From: Candidatus Eiseniibacteriota bacterium
Lineage (GTDB): Bacteria; Eisenbacteria; RBG-16-71-46; CAIMUX01
Reading direction: 5' to 3'
Assembly: GCA_020633975.1 (NCBI GenBank)
Contig: JACKCR010000008.1
Location: 248,001-312,000 of the forward strand
DNA: 64,000 bases
Shown: positions 31,714-40,000 of the stretch, piece after piece
How positions within the stretch are numbered: position 1 is the first letter of the stretch
Layout of the letters: each line of letters opens with the position of its first letter
Translations under genes and position numbers: made by a program
Notes under the pieces: generated by a model
Databases searched by the model: none
The model's input: the letters and a program-made list of their open reading frames with translations, nothing else
Told to the model about the DNA's origin: nothing

Positions 31714-33129
31714 CTACACGAGTGCGAGAACCTGCTGTCTTCCGTCGAGAAACCGGATGCCGTCCGCATCGAGATACGCGTCTTCCTCGAGCATGATACG
31801 GACACGTTGCCCGCCCCACTCGGGGATGTTGGCTTGGACATTCAGCTCGATCGACCACACCGTGTTCGGGTAGACGAGATAGTCGCCAGGTCCGGGGACA
31901 CCGTGTTGCTGGTCCCAAAGACCTATCGTCGCGCCCGCAGCATGCCCGTGAACTCCGAGCGGATGGCTGTACAAGGTGGCGTCCAGCCCGTGGGACTCGC
32001 ATGCGGACCGAGCTGCGGAGAGAACCTCATTCCCGGACCGTCCCGGACGGAGCTCGGCCATGAGCAGATCCTGCACCTGGTTGCACTGCCGCATCGCGCC
32101 TTCGAGTCCAGCGGGAGCCGACGTCTCCCCTTCCCGGAGGACGTACGCGTGCTGCTGCGTGTCGCTGTGCAGCCCTAGATAGACGACGCCGAGATCGACG
32201 TGAAGCAAGTCTCCGGGGAGGATGACGTTGGTGGGCACTCCCGCCGGTCCAGTCGCCGCAGCACCGACCTTTGCCGTGCCGGTCTCTGCGGACGCCATGA
32301 GTCCACGCTGCGTCGCGCCGGTTTCTGACGACGCGGCGGGTCCACGCTGCGTCGCGCCGGTCTCTGCCGACGCGGTGGGTCCACGCTGCGTCGAGGCATC
32401 CAGAGGCCCCCGCTGAACTTCCACCGTCGGCTGGAACCACGCGACCAGTCCGAGCGACTGGATCCGCTCGCGATACCACCAGACCAGATCGTCGGTCGTC
32501 GTGACTCCGGGTTGGAGCGCATCCGGACCGAAGCCCGCGTGGATGATCTCGCGTCCCAGGCGGACGAGCCCCGGGTAGGTCTCCATCTCCTCCGGAATCC
32601 GTGTCTCGAGCCACCCGACCGCAAGCGCCTCCGCGGAGACGACCCGGCCCCGATACCGATCGGGCAGTGCGGCGAGCAGCCGATCCCGCTCGGTCGCAGA
32701 GATTCCGTCCGCGTGTGCGAACCTCGGGGACATGTCGATCCCGATCCGACGCGGATCGCACTCCTCGACGCACTCCGCGAAACGCGCCCACTGGTCCGGC
32801 TCCGCTTCCGGCGTCCACACCGAACGGAACGACCGCCCGACCGCGTACCGAGACACGGCGATCGCGTCGACTCCGGCCGGCGTGCGGTGAAGAAGGAGCA
32901 GGGTCCGCCGCCGGGCAGAGAGCCACTCGGCCGGTAACATGGTCCGGAGGACCGGGTCCTCGTCGTACTCGCGTGCAACCAAGACCCAGAGGTCGATCCC
33001 CGCGCGGTCCATTAGACCCGGAAGAACGGTCTGGAGACGTCGTTCGAGCCAAGAGTCCCGAAGCGCGGCTTGCTCGCGCAGGGAAAGCAGTCGGAACGGG
33101 GAAATGGGGTCGAAGCCTGGAAGTTCCAT
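31714..33129 (-). CDS. M24-family metallopeptidase (Xaa-Pro aminopeptidase-like)
   Basis: A 471-residue protein. An N-terminal creatinase-like domain (about 25-190) is followed by a pita-bread domain. The metal ligands appear as DLLHVDLGVVYLGLHSD (two Asp), the His in HPLGVHGHAAG, and the Glu residues in WSIELNVQ and near the end. Such enzymes cleave Xaa-Pro bonds or act on small amidino compounds. A Ser/Thr/Gly-rich insert of about 45 residues (TQRGPxASxETGA units) is inserted between the YRERIQSLG helix and the first metal ligand. The ATG 33129 has no ribosome site. A TAGACT box (33136-33141) lies six bases before it, suggesting a leaderless mRNA. Confidence 0.87.
   Translation of the reverse strand: MELPGFDPISPFRLLSLREQAALRDSWLERRLQTVLPGLMDRAGIDLWVLVAREYDEDPVLRTMLPAEWLSARRRTLLLLHRTPAGVDAIAVSRYAVGRSFRSVWTPEAEPDQWARFAECVEECDPRRIGIDMSPRFAHADGISATERDRLLAALPDRYRGRVVSAEALAVGWLETRIPEEMETYPGLVRLGREIIHAGFGPDALQPGVTTTDDLVWWYRERIQSLGLVAWFQPTVEVQRGPLDASTQRGPTASAETGATQRGPAASSETGATQRGLMASAETGTAKVGAAATGPAGVPTNVILPGDLLHVDLGVVYLGLHSDTQQHAYVLREGETSAPAGLEGAMRQCNQVQDLLMAELRPGRSGNEVLSAARSACESHGLDATLYSHPLGVHGHAAGATIGLWDQQHGVPGPGDYLVYPNTVWSIELNVQANIPEWGGQRVRIMLEEDAYLDADGIRFLDGRQQVLALV
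32262..32398. repeat. 39-bp in-frame tandem repeat inside the M24 peptidase gene
   Basis: Copies of gtccacgctgcgtcg begin at 32301, 32340 and 32379, with a degenerate copy from 32262. The period is 39 bp, or 13 codons. The encoded units have the form ATQRGPAASSETG. The insert lies between secondary-structure elements of the catalytic domain. Confidence 0.88.
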
Positions 33130-33135
33130 CCCCGG

Positions 33136-33141
33136 AGTCTA
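33136..33141 (-). promoter_or_regulatory. Candidate -10 element (TAGACT) of the M24 gene, probably leaderless
   Basis: Minus-strand context CTGTAGACTCCGGGGATG. The hexamer ends six bases before the ATG, so transcription would begin at or next to the start codon. It resembles the other boxes of the window. Confidence 0.35.
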
Positions 33142-33215
33142 CAGGAACAACGGGTCGAAGGGCGTGCCGGTGAAGCGGTGACTGGCTCGTCGAAGCAAGC
33201 ACCCTCCCCCTCTGC

Positions 33216-33221
33216 TATCCT
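33216..33221 (+). promoter_or_regulatory. Candidate -10 element (TATCCT) of the TolB/TPR gene, probably leaderless
   Basis: Plus-strand context CTGCTATCCTCTTCTTCTATGG. The hexamer ends eight bases before the ATG at 33230 and no ribosome site exists between them. With the opposing TAGACT at 33136 it would form a divergent promoter pair with leaderless transcripts. Confidence 0.4.
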
Positions 33222-33229
33222 CTTCTTCT

Positions 33230-35530
33230 ATGGCGAGCTTCCTCAAAGAGTGCCTCTCACGGCGGGTCCCTCAGTATGTCGGTGCGTACCTTCTAGTGGT
33301 GTGGGGCGTCGTCCAGTTCGTCTCCTTCATAGAAGAGCGCTACCGGCTCTCCGGGCCGCTCGTAGAAATGGTCGCCGGGCTCCTCCTCCTGCTCCTTCCG
33401 ACCATCGTCATCCTGGCCTGGTCGCAAGGAAGGCCGGGCAAAGACCCCTGGTCTGTACGCCACTTGGTCTCCGTTCTCGTCAATGTGGGGCTGGCCGGTC
33501 TCGTGCTGTTCGCACTCTTCCGCGGCGAAGAGATCGGAGCGGTGACACGAACGGTGGAAGTCGTGGACGAGAACGGCCAACGGATCGAGCGATCGGTGCC
33601 CAAGGCCCAGTCGATCCAGCGCATCGCGATCGTGCCGTATCAAGTCCTGCCCGCAAACGAGCTCGAGCCCTGGGTCGGTTGGGCAGCGGCAGATCTTCTC
33701 GTCATGGACCTCTACCAGTCGCTCTTCGTAGAGATCCGTCAGCCGATCTTTCTCACCGACCTCTACCGCGAGGATCACTTCGCGGTAGGACGCGCGATTC
33801 CCAGAGCCAGGCTGCTCCAGCTGGCAGAGGACCAGCACTGCGATTGGCTCGCGACGGGAACCGTGGAGCGGACGGCGTCCGGGTATCGGTTCGTGACGGA
33901 ACTGATCTCCCCGAAGACGGGCGCGACGGTGAGCACGATCGAAGCGTCGGGACCGGATCTCTACGGTCCGACTGACGAGACGACTCCGCAGCTCTTGAGG
34001 GGAATCGGAGTTCCCGACTGGGCGATCGACGAGATGGTCGACCTACCCTCGAGAGAAACCCACACGGACGACGAAGCCGCGCTGCGGCGGTACTTCCTTG
34101 GTACTCTCCGCTTCGCCATCGACCGGGACTATCCAAGCGCGGCGCAGGAACTCGACGCCGCCGTCGAACGCGATCCCACCTTTGCCCTCGCCAACGTACT
34201 TCGATTCACCGTCCACGCCTTCCTCCAGAACGTGGACATCTCCTACGAAGCGCTCCAGGCAGCGGTCGACCACGAGTATCGCTTGCCCGAGCGAGTCCAG
34301 TTCTCGCTTCGGACTTCCCAGTACCTCAACCTCGAACGTGACGCGGAGCGGGGTCTCGCCGTCGCAGAGATGTGGTCCGAACTCTACCCGAACGACCTCG
34401 ACGCACTACGCGTGCTCTCTCAGCTGCACTCGCTGCGTGGAGAACGAGACAAGCTCGTCCACGACTACGAACGGATGCTCGAAGTCGACCCAGGCAATGC
34501 CGACGCGCTGGGGAGCCTCGGAAACGCAGAGATGGCGCGCGGAAACTGGGAAGGCGCGGAGAGCGCGTTTCGTCGGTACGCAGAGCTCAACCCCAAGGAC
34601 TGGCGCTCTCGTCTCCAGATCGGCGATCTCTACGTACGTCAGGGACGGTTCGAACTCGCAAAGAAGGAGCTCGAGGAGGCTCTCGCGCTCGAACAACGCG
34701 ACGTTGGATTGCGCCTTCGGATCGCCTCCGTGGAAGAGCGTCTCGGCGACTTTGGCCAGGCCCGGGCGACGCGGGAGCGGGCCCTGACGAGCGCTCGCAC
34801 GGCCGAAGACACTCTCTCCGTCTACAGCGATCTCGTGTCCACGGATCGGCTGCTCGGAAAGTACGAGGACGCCTATCGGCTCCACCAACGTTGGGACGCC
34901 GTGGCGGCCCGGACCTACAACCCGCTCGAACTCGCCGCGCACCGTATCCGCATGCTCAACGTGTACGTGGATGCGAACCGCTCCGCCGACGGCTGGACGA
35001 TGATGAAGAGTGTGGCGAGCACGCTCGACCCGACGAGTCGGCCGCTCGTCGCCATGGGAGAGTCCGTGCTCCTGCTGGGCGAGGAGGACTGGGACGGCGT
35101 CTCCTCACGGTGCGACGAGATGGAGTCCCTGGCGGCGGAGATGAGTCTCGATGGTTACCGTCAGCAGGCGCTCGTCCTACGGGGAGAGATGGCAATGAAG
35201 ACGGGGGACTTGGCGAAGGGTGTCGAGTTCTATCGGGAACTCGACCGAATTCGGCCAGGAACGCCCTCGATCCTCCGCGGACTCGGGCACTGCCTCCGGG
35301 AAGCGGGCGCGATCGGGGAAGCGCTTCCGCCACTCGAGGCCGCACTCGCGCTCCATCCGTACCATCCCGAGACCCAGCTCGAGCTAGGCAAGACGTATCT
35401 GCTCCTCCAGGACCGTACGAAGGCTCTCGCCCACTTGGAAGCCGCGCTCTCGATCTGGAAGGACGCGGATCCGGGGCACAAAGAGCGCAAGGAAGCCGAG
35501 GAGTTGGTGCTCGCGTTGGGATCGTCGTAG
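33230..35530 (+). CDS. Membrane-anchored TolB-like/TPR protein
   Basis: A 766-residue protein. The first 100 residues hold three hydrophobic helices (YLLVVWGVVQFVSFI, VAGLLLLLLPTIVILAW, NVGLAGLVLFALF). A domain of about 160 residues with RIAIVPYQVLPANELEPWVGWAAADLLVMDL follows, like the N-terminal TolB-type domain of many TPR proteins. The remaining 450 residues are TPR repeats (for example EVDPGNADALGSLGNAEMARGNWEGAE and AALALHPYHPETQLELGKTYLLLQ). It has no kinase or cyclase domain in this window. It probably acts as a membrane scaffold or sensor. ATG 33230 lacks a ribosome site. It is divergent from the M24 gene. Confidence 0.85.
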   Translation: MASFLKECLSRRVPQYVGAYLLVVWGVVQFVSFIEERYRLSGPLVEMVAGLLLLLLPTIVILAWSQGRPGKDPWSVRHLVSVLVNVGLAGLVLFALFRGEEIGAVTRTVEVVDENGQRIERSVPKAQSIQRIAIVPYQVLPANELEPWVGWAAADLLVMDLYQSLFVEIRQPIFLTDLYREDHFAVGRAIPRARLLQLAEDQHCDWLATGTVERTASGYRFVTELISPKTGATVSTIEASGPDLYGPTDETTPQLLRGIGVPDWAIDEMVDLPSRETHTDDEAALRRYFLGTLRFAIDRDYPSAAQELDAAVERDPTFALANVLRFTVHAFLQNVDISYEALQAAVDHEYRLPERVQFSLRTSQYLNLERDAERGLAVAEMWSELYPNDLDALRVLSQLHSLRGERDKLVHDYERMLEVDPGNADALGSLGNAEMARGNWEGAESAFRRYAELNPKDWRSRLQIGDLYVRQGRFELAKKELEEALALEQRDVGLRLRIASVEERLGDFGQARATRERALTSARTAEDTLSVYSDLVSTDRLLGKYEDAYRLHQRWDAVAARTYNPLELAAHRIRMLNVYVDANRSADGWTMMKSVASTLDPTSRPLVAMGESVLLLGEEDWDGVSSRCDEMESLAAEMSLDGYRQQALVLRGEMAMKTGDLAKGVEFYRELDRIRPGTPSILRGLGHCLREAGAIGEALPPLEAALALHPYHPETQLELGKTYLLLQDRTKALAHLEAALSIWKDADPGHKERKEAEELVLALGSS

Positions 35531-35549
35531 GCGCTGCACCGACGCGAGC

Positions 35550-35858
35550 TCAATCCTCATCGGGATAGGTAGGTCCGTCGTCGTCGAACAGCTCGTCCTC
35601 GACCACGCACTCGACGTCATCGATCGCAATCACGTCCCCCGGACGAAGTCCGCGACCGCGGCGTGTCTCCAGCTCCCCGTTCACCTCTACTTCTCCGGAC
35701 TGAATCCGCACTTTGGCTTCGCCCCCAGTGAAGACGAGCCCCTTGAGCTTGAGGTACTGGTCGAGACGGAGCTTCTTGGTCCGGCCGGGCTCGTGCGGCC
35801 TCACCAGCTCGCCCTGGCGATCCGCGTCGTGAGAGTCGTCGGTAACGATGAACGGCAC
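35550..35858 (-). CDS. S4-domain RNA-binding protein (YbcJ/RNA-binding S4 type)
   Basis: A 102-residue protein. The S4 domain is LRLDQYLKLKGLVFTGGEAKVRIQSGEVEVNGELETRRGRGLRPGDVI at about residues 30-77, flanked by an acidic tail (DDDGPTYPDED). The YbcJ-like group binds RNA and may associate with the ribosome. The start is a GTG at 35858 with GAGG seven bases upstream. It lies 19 bases from the end of the convergent TPR gene. A hairpin terminator separates it from the lipoprotein gene upstream. Confidence 0.88.
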   Translation of the reverse strand: MPFIVTDDSHDADRQGELVRPHEPGRTKKLRLDQYLKLKGLVFTGGEAKVRIQSGEVEVNGELETRRGRGLRPGDVIAIDDVECVVEDELFDDDGPTYPDED

Positions 35859-35889
35859 TGAGATACCTCATGGTGTGGCGTATGCGAAA

Positions 35890-35913
35890 CGGTCCCGAGG
35901 ATTCTCGGGACCG
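35890..35913 (-). terminator. Perfect hairpin terminator after the lipoprotein gene
   Basis: A 10-bp perfect stem, CGGTCCCGAG and CTCGGGACCG, with a GATT loop. On the minus strand it is followed by TTTCG. It lies about 55 bases beyond the lipoprotein stop and just before the S4 gene leader. Confidence 0.85.
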
Positions 35914-35968
35914 CCTTCGTTCGAAGTCAACTTGCTCGTAGCCCGGGAACCCCGTCCACGAGGGTCGA

Positions 35969-36859
35969 CTAGAACCGTGCGTACGCGGGGATCGGCTGGT
36001 AGCGCCAGTTGATCTGGACCGCGCGATCTCCCGGCTGCGTCCGCTGGAACTCGACTATCCGGAGTCGGCCGTAGTGGGTCTCGCCAGCGAAGTCCCGGGG
36101 CAGCTTCACGGCGATGTACTTGTCCTCGATCTGGCCCGCCGTCGTGCCGAGTTCGATCGTGCTGCTCCAACCCGAGGTCGTCGAGGTGGAGGAATCGTCG
36201 GATTCGACGAGCTTGAACTCCGCTACCCGTCCGTTCCAGGGCTGCTGATCGCTGTATGTACTCGGCGACTTGAGGAGAAGCGCTCCCGTTCCGGTGTCGT
36301 CTGCGGTGCCAAGATAGAACTCGATCGAGTCCGCGTTGGCGGCGACGAACGAGAACACCCGTCCGAGTGACGCGCTGAAGCCGCTCGCGGAAGGCGACGC
36401 GAACTCGGAAACCGTGGCAAGCCCCCCGTCCTGGTAGATCGCGGTGTCGATCTCGTTCGAGGAGACGGAGAGATTCCCGTTGTCCCGGACGGAACGCACA
36501 CCGTAGTAGTACTTCGTGCCCAGCACCGCGGTGTTGTCGATGTAGAAAGCTGTCCCCTTGGCCAACGTGTTCGCGTTGAGCTTCTTGTCAACGAGTTCAC
36601 CCGCGCTCAGGCCGCTCATCGGGGCCGTGTCCCGATAGACGTTGTAGCCGACCATCTCATCGAAACTCTCGTCCGACGACAGGTTCCAGTCGAGACGCAC
36701 CCCGTCGGCGCGGTTGTTGAAAACGAGGGACGACGGCGCGGCAAACTGGTCCGGCGGCTGGACGGTGTCGTCATCACCGCACCCGGAGACGAATACGGCC
36801 GTGGCCATGGCGAGAGCCGAGGCCACGCCGAAGAATCCACGCATCTGCATGCTGCTCAT
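35969..36859 (-). CDS. Lipoprotein with fibronectin type III-like domain
   Basis: A 296-residue lipoprotein. The lipobox VSGC places Cys27 as the acylation site, followed by acidic residues (GDDD). Residues about 40-145 form a fibronectin type III-like domain with DGVRLDWNLSSDESFDEMVGYNVYRD and KYYYGVRSVRDNGN. The C-terminal half is beta-rich (FSFVAANADSIEFYL, FAGETHYGRLRIVEFQ) and not recognised. It is probably an outer-membrane surface lipoprotein. ATG 36859 has AAGGAG seven bases upstream. A strong hairpin follows its stop. Confidence 0.85.
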   Translation of the reverse strand: MSSMQMRGFFGVASALAMATAVFVSGCGDDDTVQPPDQFAAPSSLVFNNRADGVRLDWNLSSDESFDEMVGYNVYRDTAPMSGLSAGELVDKKLNANTLAKGTAFYIDNTAVLGTKYYYGVRSVRDNGNLSVSSNEIDTAIYQDGGLATVSEFASPSASGFSASLGRVFSFVAANADSIEFYLGTADDTGTGALLLKSPSTYSDQQPWNGRVAEFKLVESDDSSTSTTSGWSSTIELGTTAGQIEDKYIAVKLPRDFAGETHYGRLRIVEFQRTQPGDRAVQINWRYQPIPAYARF

Positions 36860-36952
36860 GGCGTTACTCCTTCTAAGATCCCTGATTGCCCCGCCAGGGT
36901 GTCCTGGTTCCTTGGTTGGACCCATCGGGGTCTCCACGGGTCACACGGCCAA

Positions 36953-36979
36953 GCGCGCATCCTAACGGATCCGCGCGCC
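36953..36979 (-). terminator. Terminator-like hairpin after tamB
   Basis: GCGCGC-ATCC, loop TAAC, then GGAT-CC-GCGCGC gives a stem of about 10 bp with a two-base bulge. It lies about 60 bases downstream of the tamB stop on the minus strand. No T-run follows, only TTGG. Confidence 0.45.
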
Positions 36980-37038
36980 TTCTGCACGGGGGTGCCGCCG
37001 GCCGAGTGCCGCACGACGCGACTCTCGACACAGGCGCA

Positions 37039-40000
37039 TCAGTACTCCGAGATCCAGTTGATCTCGGCCCCGGACTGGCTCTGACGACCATAGAAGGTCT
37101 CGACCCGGAGCCGGCGCGTCAAGAGGTACTCGAGGTTTACGAGGAAGTCCGCGCTGGACTGGATGGCTTGCTCGTACTTCAGGAGGATGCGCGGAGACAG
37201 GTACTTGCCGATGACGAGCGCGTTTCCCGTCCCTTGGCTGGTCGGCTGGACGGAGACGAGGTCGACGCCGAGTTCTCCGCTCAGGGTGGAGCCGATCTGC
37301 GACGCGCCGTAGCTCACCGCGACGTCCCTCGCTCGAGACTCGAGCAGGTTCGTCTGGTTCTCGTCGAGTTGATCGAGTGGACGCCCGAGGAGTAGGAGCG
37401 AGAGGATGTCCCCTTCCTCCATCTCGGGGTCCGAACTGAGATGGAGGTCCGGTTGCTTCGCCGTACCGGTCACGTCCACCCGTACCGTCGTCTCGTCCAC
37501 GCGCGTGGAAAGACTGAGGTCGAGGTTGGGATCGATGTCGTCGTCGCCATAGAAGCCGACGATCCCGCTGTCGACCTCGAAGTAGCGTCCGAGAAGACGC
37601 AGGTGACCCGATCGCGCCTGGAGCGTGCCGGTGAGAATCGGCAGCTCCTCGTACGTCACGCGAACGTTCCCTTCCAGCTCGACCTCCAGTCCGCGGCCCC
37701 GGATCCAGACCGCACCCGGGATGTCGACCGTCACGTCGAGGTCCGGCACGATCTCGGGAAGTCCGCTCGGCGTGGCGGACGCCCTTCCACCTCGCGACGA
37801 AGCGCGTCCCGAGGCAGTGCGGTTGGACCGAGTCTTCATGGACGATCCGTCATTAGACGTGTTCGATGCTGTAGCGCTGGAGACCGAACCGTTCGACGCG
37901 GCGCTACTCCTCGCTGCCTCGCGCGCGTTCGCGTCTCCCTTCGCGACCTCCTCGGCCTGTTGCTTCTCTACGAGTGGCTCAGACGACGAGGCAGTGCCCG
38001 CGCTCTCCGAGCCGCTCGCGCTCGCCCCATCGCTCGAATCCGCGGACGCGGCTTCCCAAAGGCGTGACTGTCCTTCGACGGGCAGCAGTGACTTCGTCGA
38101 CTCGGGTACGACGAGGACTCCGCTCTTGACGTCCACCGAGCCTCGCACGACGGGACGGAGTCCGGTGCCGGAGACCTTCAGGTCACCGCTCGCCGCTGCC
38201 CGCGAACCGTCCGCGAGCTCCACGACGACGTCCCGGGCCGTCAGACTTCCGTCGAGACCCGGGTCGCCGAGCTTGCCGTCCACCGCGACCCGGAGGTTCA
38301 CCTTCCCCGACGCCGCCGCGTTGGACGGAAGGAGCGGCGTGAGTTCGCTGAGCGGAAAGTTCGTCGAGCTGATCTTGCCCTCGACGGTCTCGTCCTGGGG
38401 GAACTCGACGGCGAACGGCTGCCAGTTCACGCGAACGGGGATGCCCAAGTTCGCGACGAGGAGAGAGTCTCCTTCGATCCCGCGCGTCACGGACCCTCGT
38501 TTGCTCTCGGGAAGAGACGAAACACGGACGACCGCAGCATTCGTCTCCAAGCGAGCCAGATTCGTCGACGCATCCGGCGACGAACCGCTCGTCGTGGCGA
38601 CGGAGCCAAACGTGGAGCGAGCGAGCAGCGCAATGGACGACATCGCCGGCCACTCGGGGAAGGTGCCGCGAAGGTCGGCGGACAGCTCGGGATCCGTGGT
38701 CGTGCCACGCACGCGAAGGGTGCCGTCGAGGTAGAGCCGTTCCTGCCGGACTTCCTCACGAGGCGACGGAACCGGCACCGGGAAGCCGTTCGCCTGGAGA
38801 TCGAACTGGAGGTCTCCTCGATCCACGCTCAGTTCCGGCGGATAGATCTGCACGCTCCCCGGAACGAGGCCGGTCGCGCGGAGAAGGCTGTCGGAATCAG
38901 CGACGACGAACGCGGCGAGTTCGATCCCTTCCGGCGCGGACACCGCACGGACTTCGAGATCCGCGACGGTTTCGGAGCGAAGTCGGAAGCCGCGAGCCTC
39001 GACCAGAGCGGAGAGCTCCCGCGGTCCGTCTGCGTGAATCTCGGCTTCCACCTCTCGCGGCCAGGCCTCACGAGGCACGGAGAGACGACGTGGACGCGGC
39101 GGCAGTTCGAGTTTGGCGACGAGAGAGAGCTTCGCGTCGCCGGGCTCCACGAATCCGTCGGCACGAAGCTCGCCGATCGAACCCCGCATTTCGAGCCCAC
39201 CGATCTCGTACCGCTCCGACTCCGGGTGAGCGACGAGTTGGAACGGAACCTGGTTCTCCAGCGTTTGCTCGATCGCACGGATCCTGAGAGTGTCCACGTC
39301 CGCGCGCCAGCCGTCCTCGAGACGATGGAGTACGAGACGGGTGCGCGCGTCGATGTCATCGGAGTTCGCACTCAGCGCTAGGTCCAGCGGAAGGAGCGAG
39401 TCGGAACGGGAGGACGCGACGAGTGCCACACGGTCGAGTTCGGCGCCCGGGGTCACGAGCCCTTCGGGAAGACGGATCGATCCTTGGAGCGGACCGCCGT
39501 CTCTGGCCAGATCGAGCACGAGGCGCGGGACGAACAGCCCCGGCATCCCGAATGCGCCCTCTCCATGTGCCGTCAGCTCCGGACGCTCCCGCGGCCCCGT
39601 CATTTGGAGCACGAGAGCGAGCGCAGCGTCGGAGCTGTCGGGTACGACGGGGAAGTGATCGCGGATCGGCCCGAGCGATGGCACATCCGCCCGCACTTCC
39701 AAGTCGTACTGATCGCCGATCGAGCCCGACGCGCGAAGGTGCGCGCCAAACGTATCGATCGTGAGCGAGTCGACGCGAACGTCATTCTCCTTCAACGCAC
39801 CGGAACCAGCGAGCCCGTCCAGCCATCCGTCTGCGGACGCGCCGACGCTCCATTCGAGAGCGGTCCAGTCGGCGCCGTGGGCCGACACGTTGCCGCGGAT
39901 CGGTCCCCATCCCTCCGTCGACGTACTCTCGGGCAGGAACGCCTCGAAGGTCGCAAGACCGGGGAGGAGCAGGTCCGCGGAGACTCGGACGCGTTCGCGC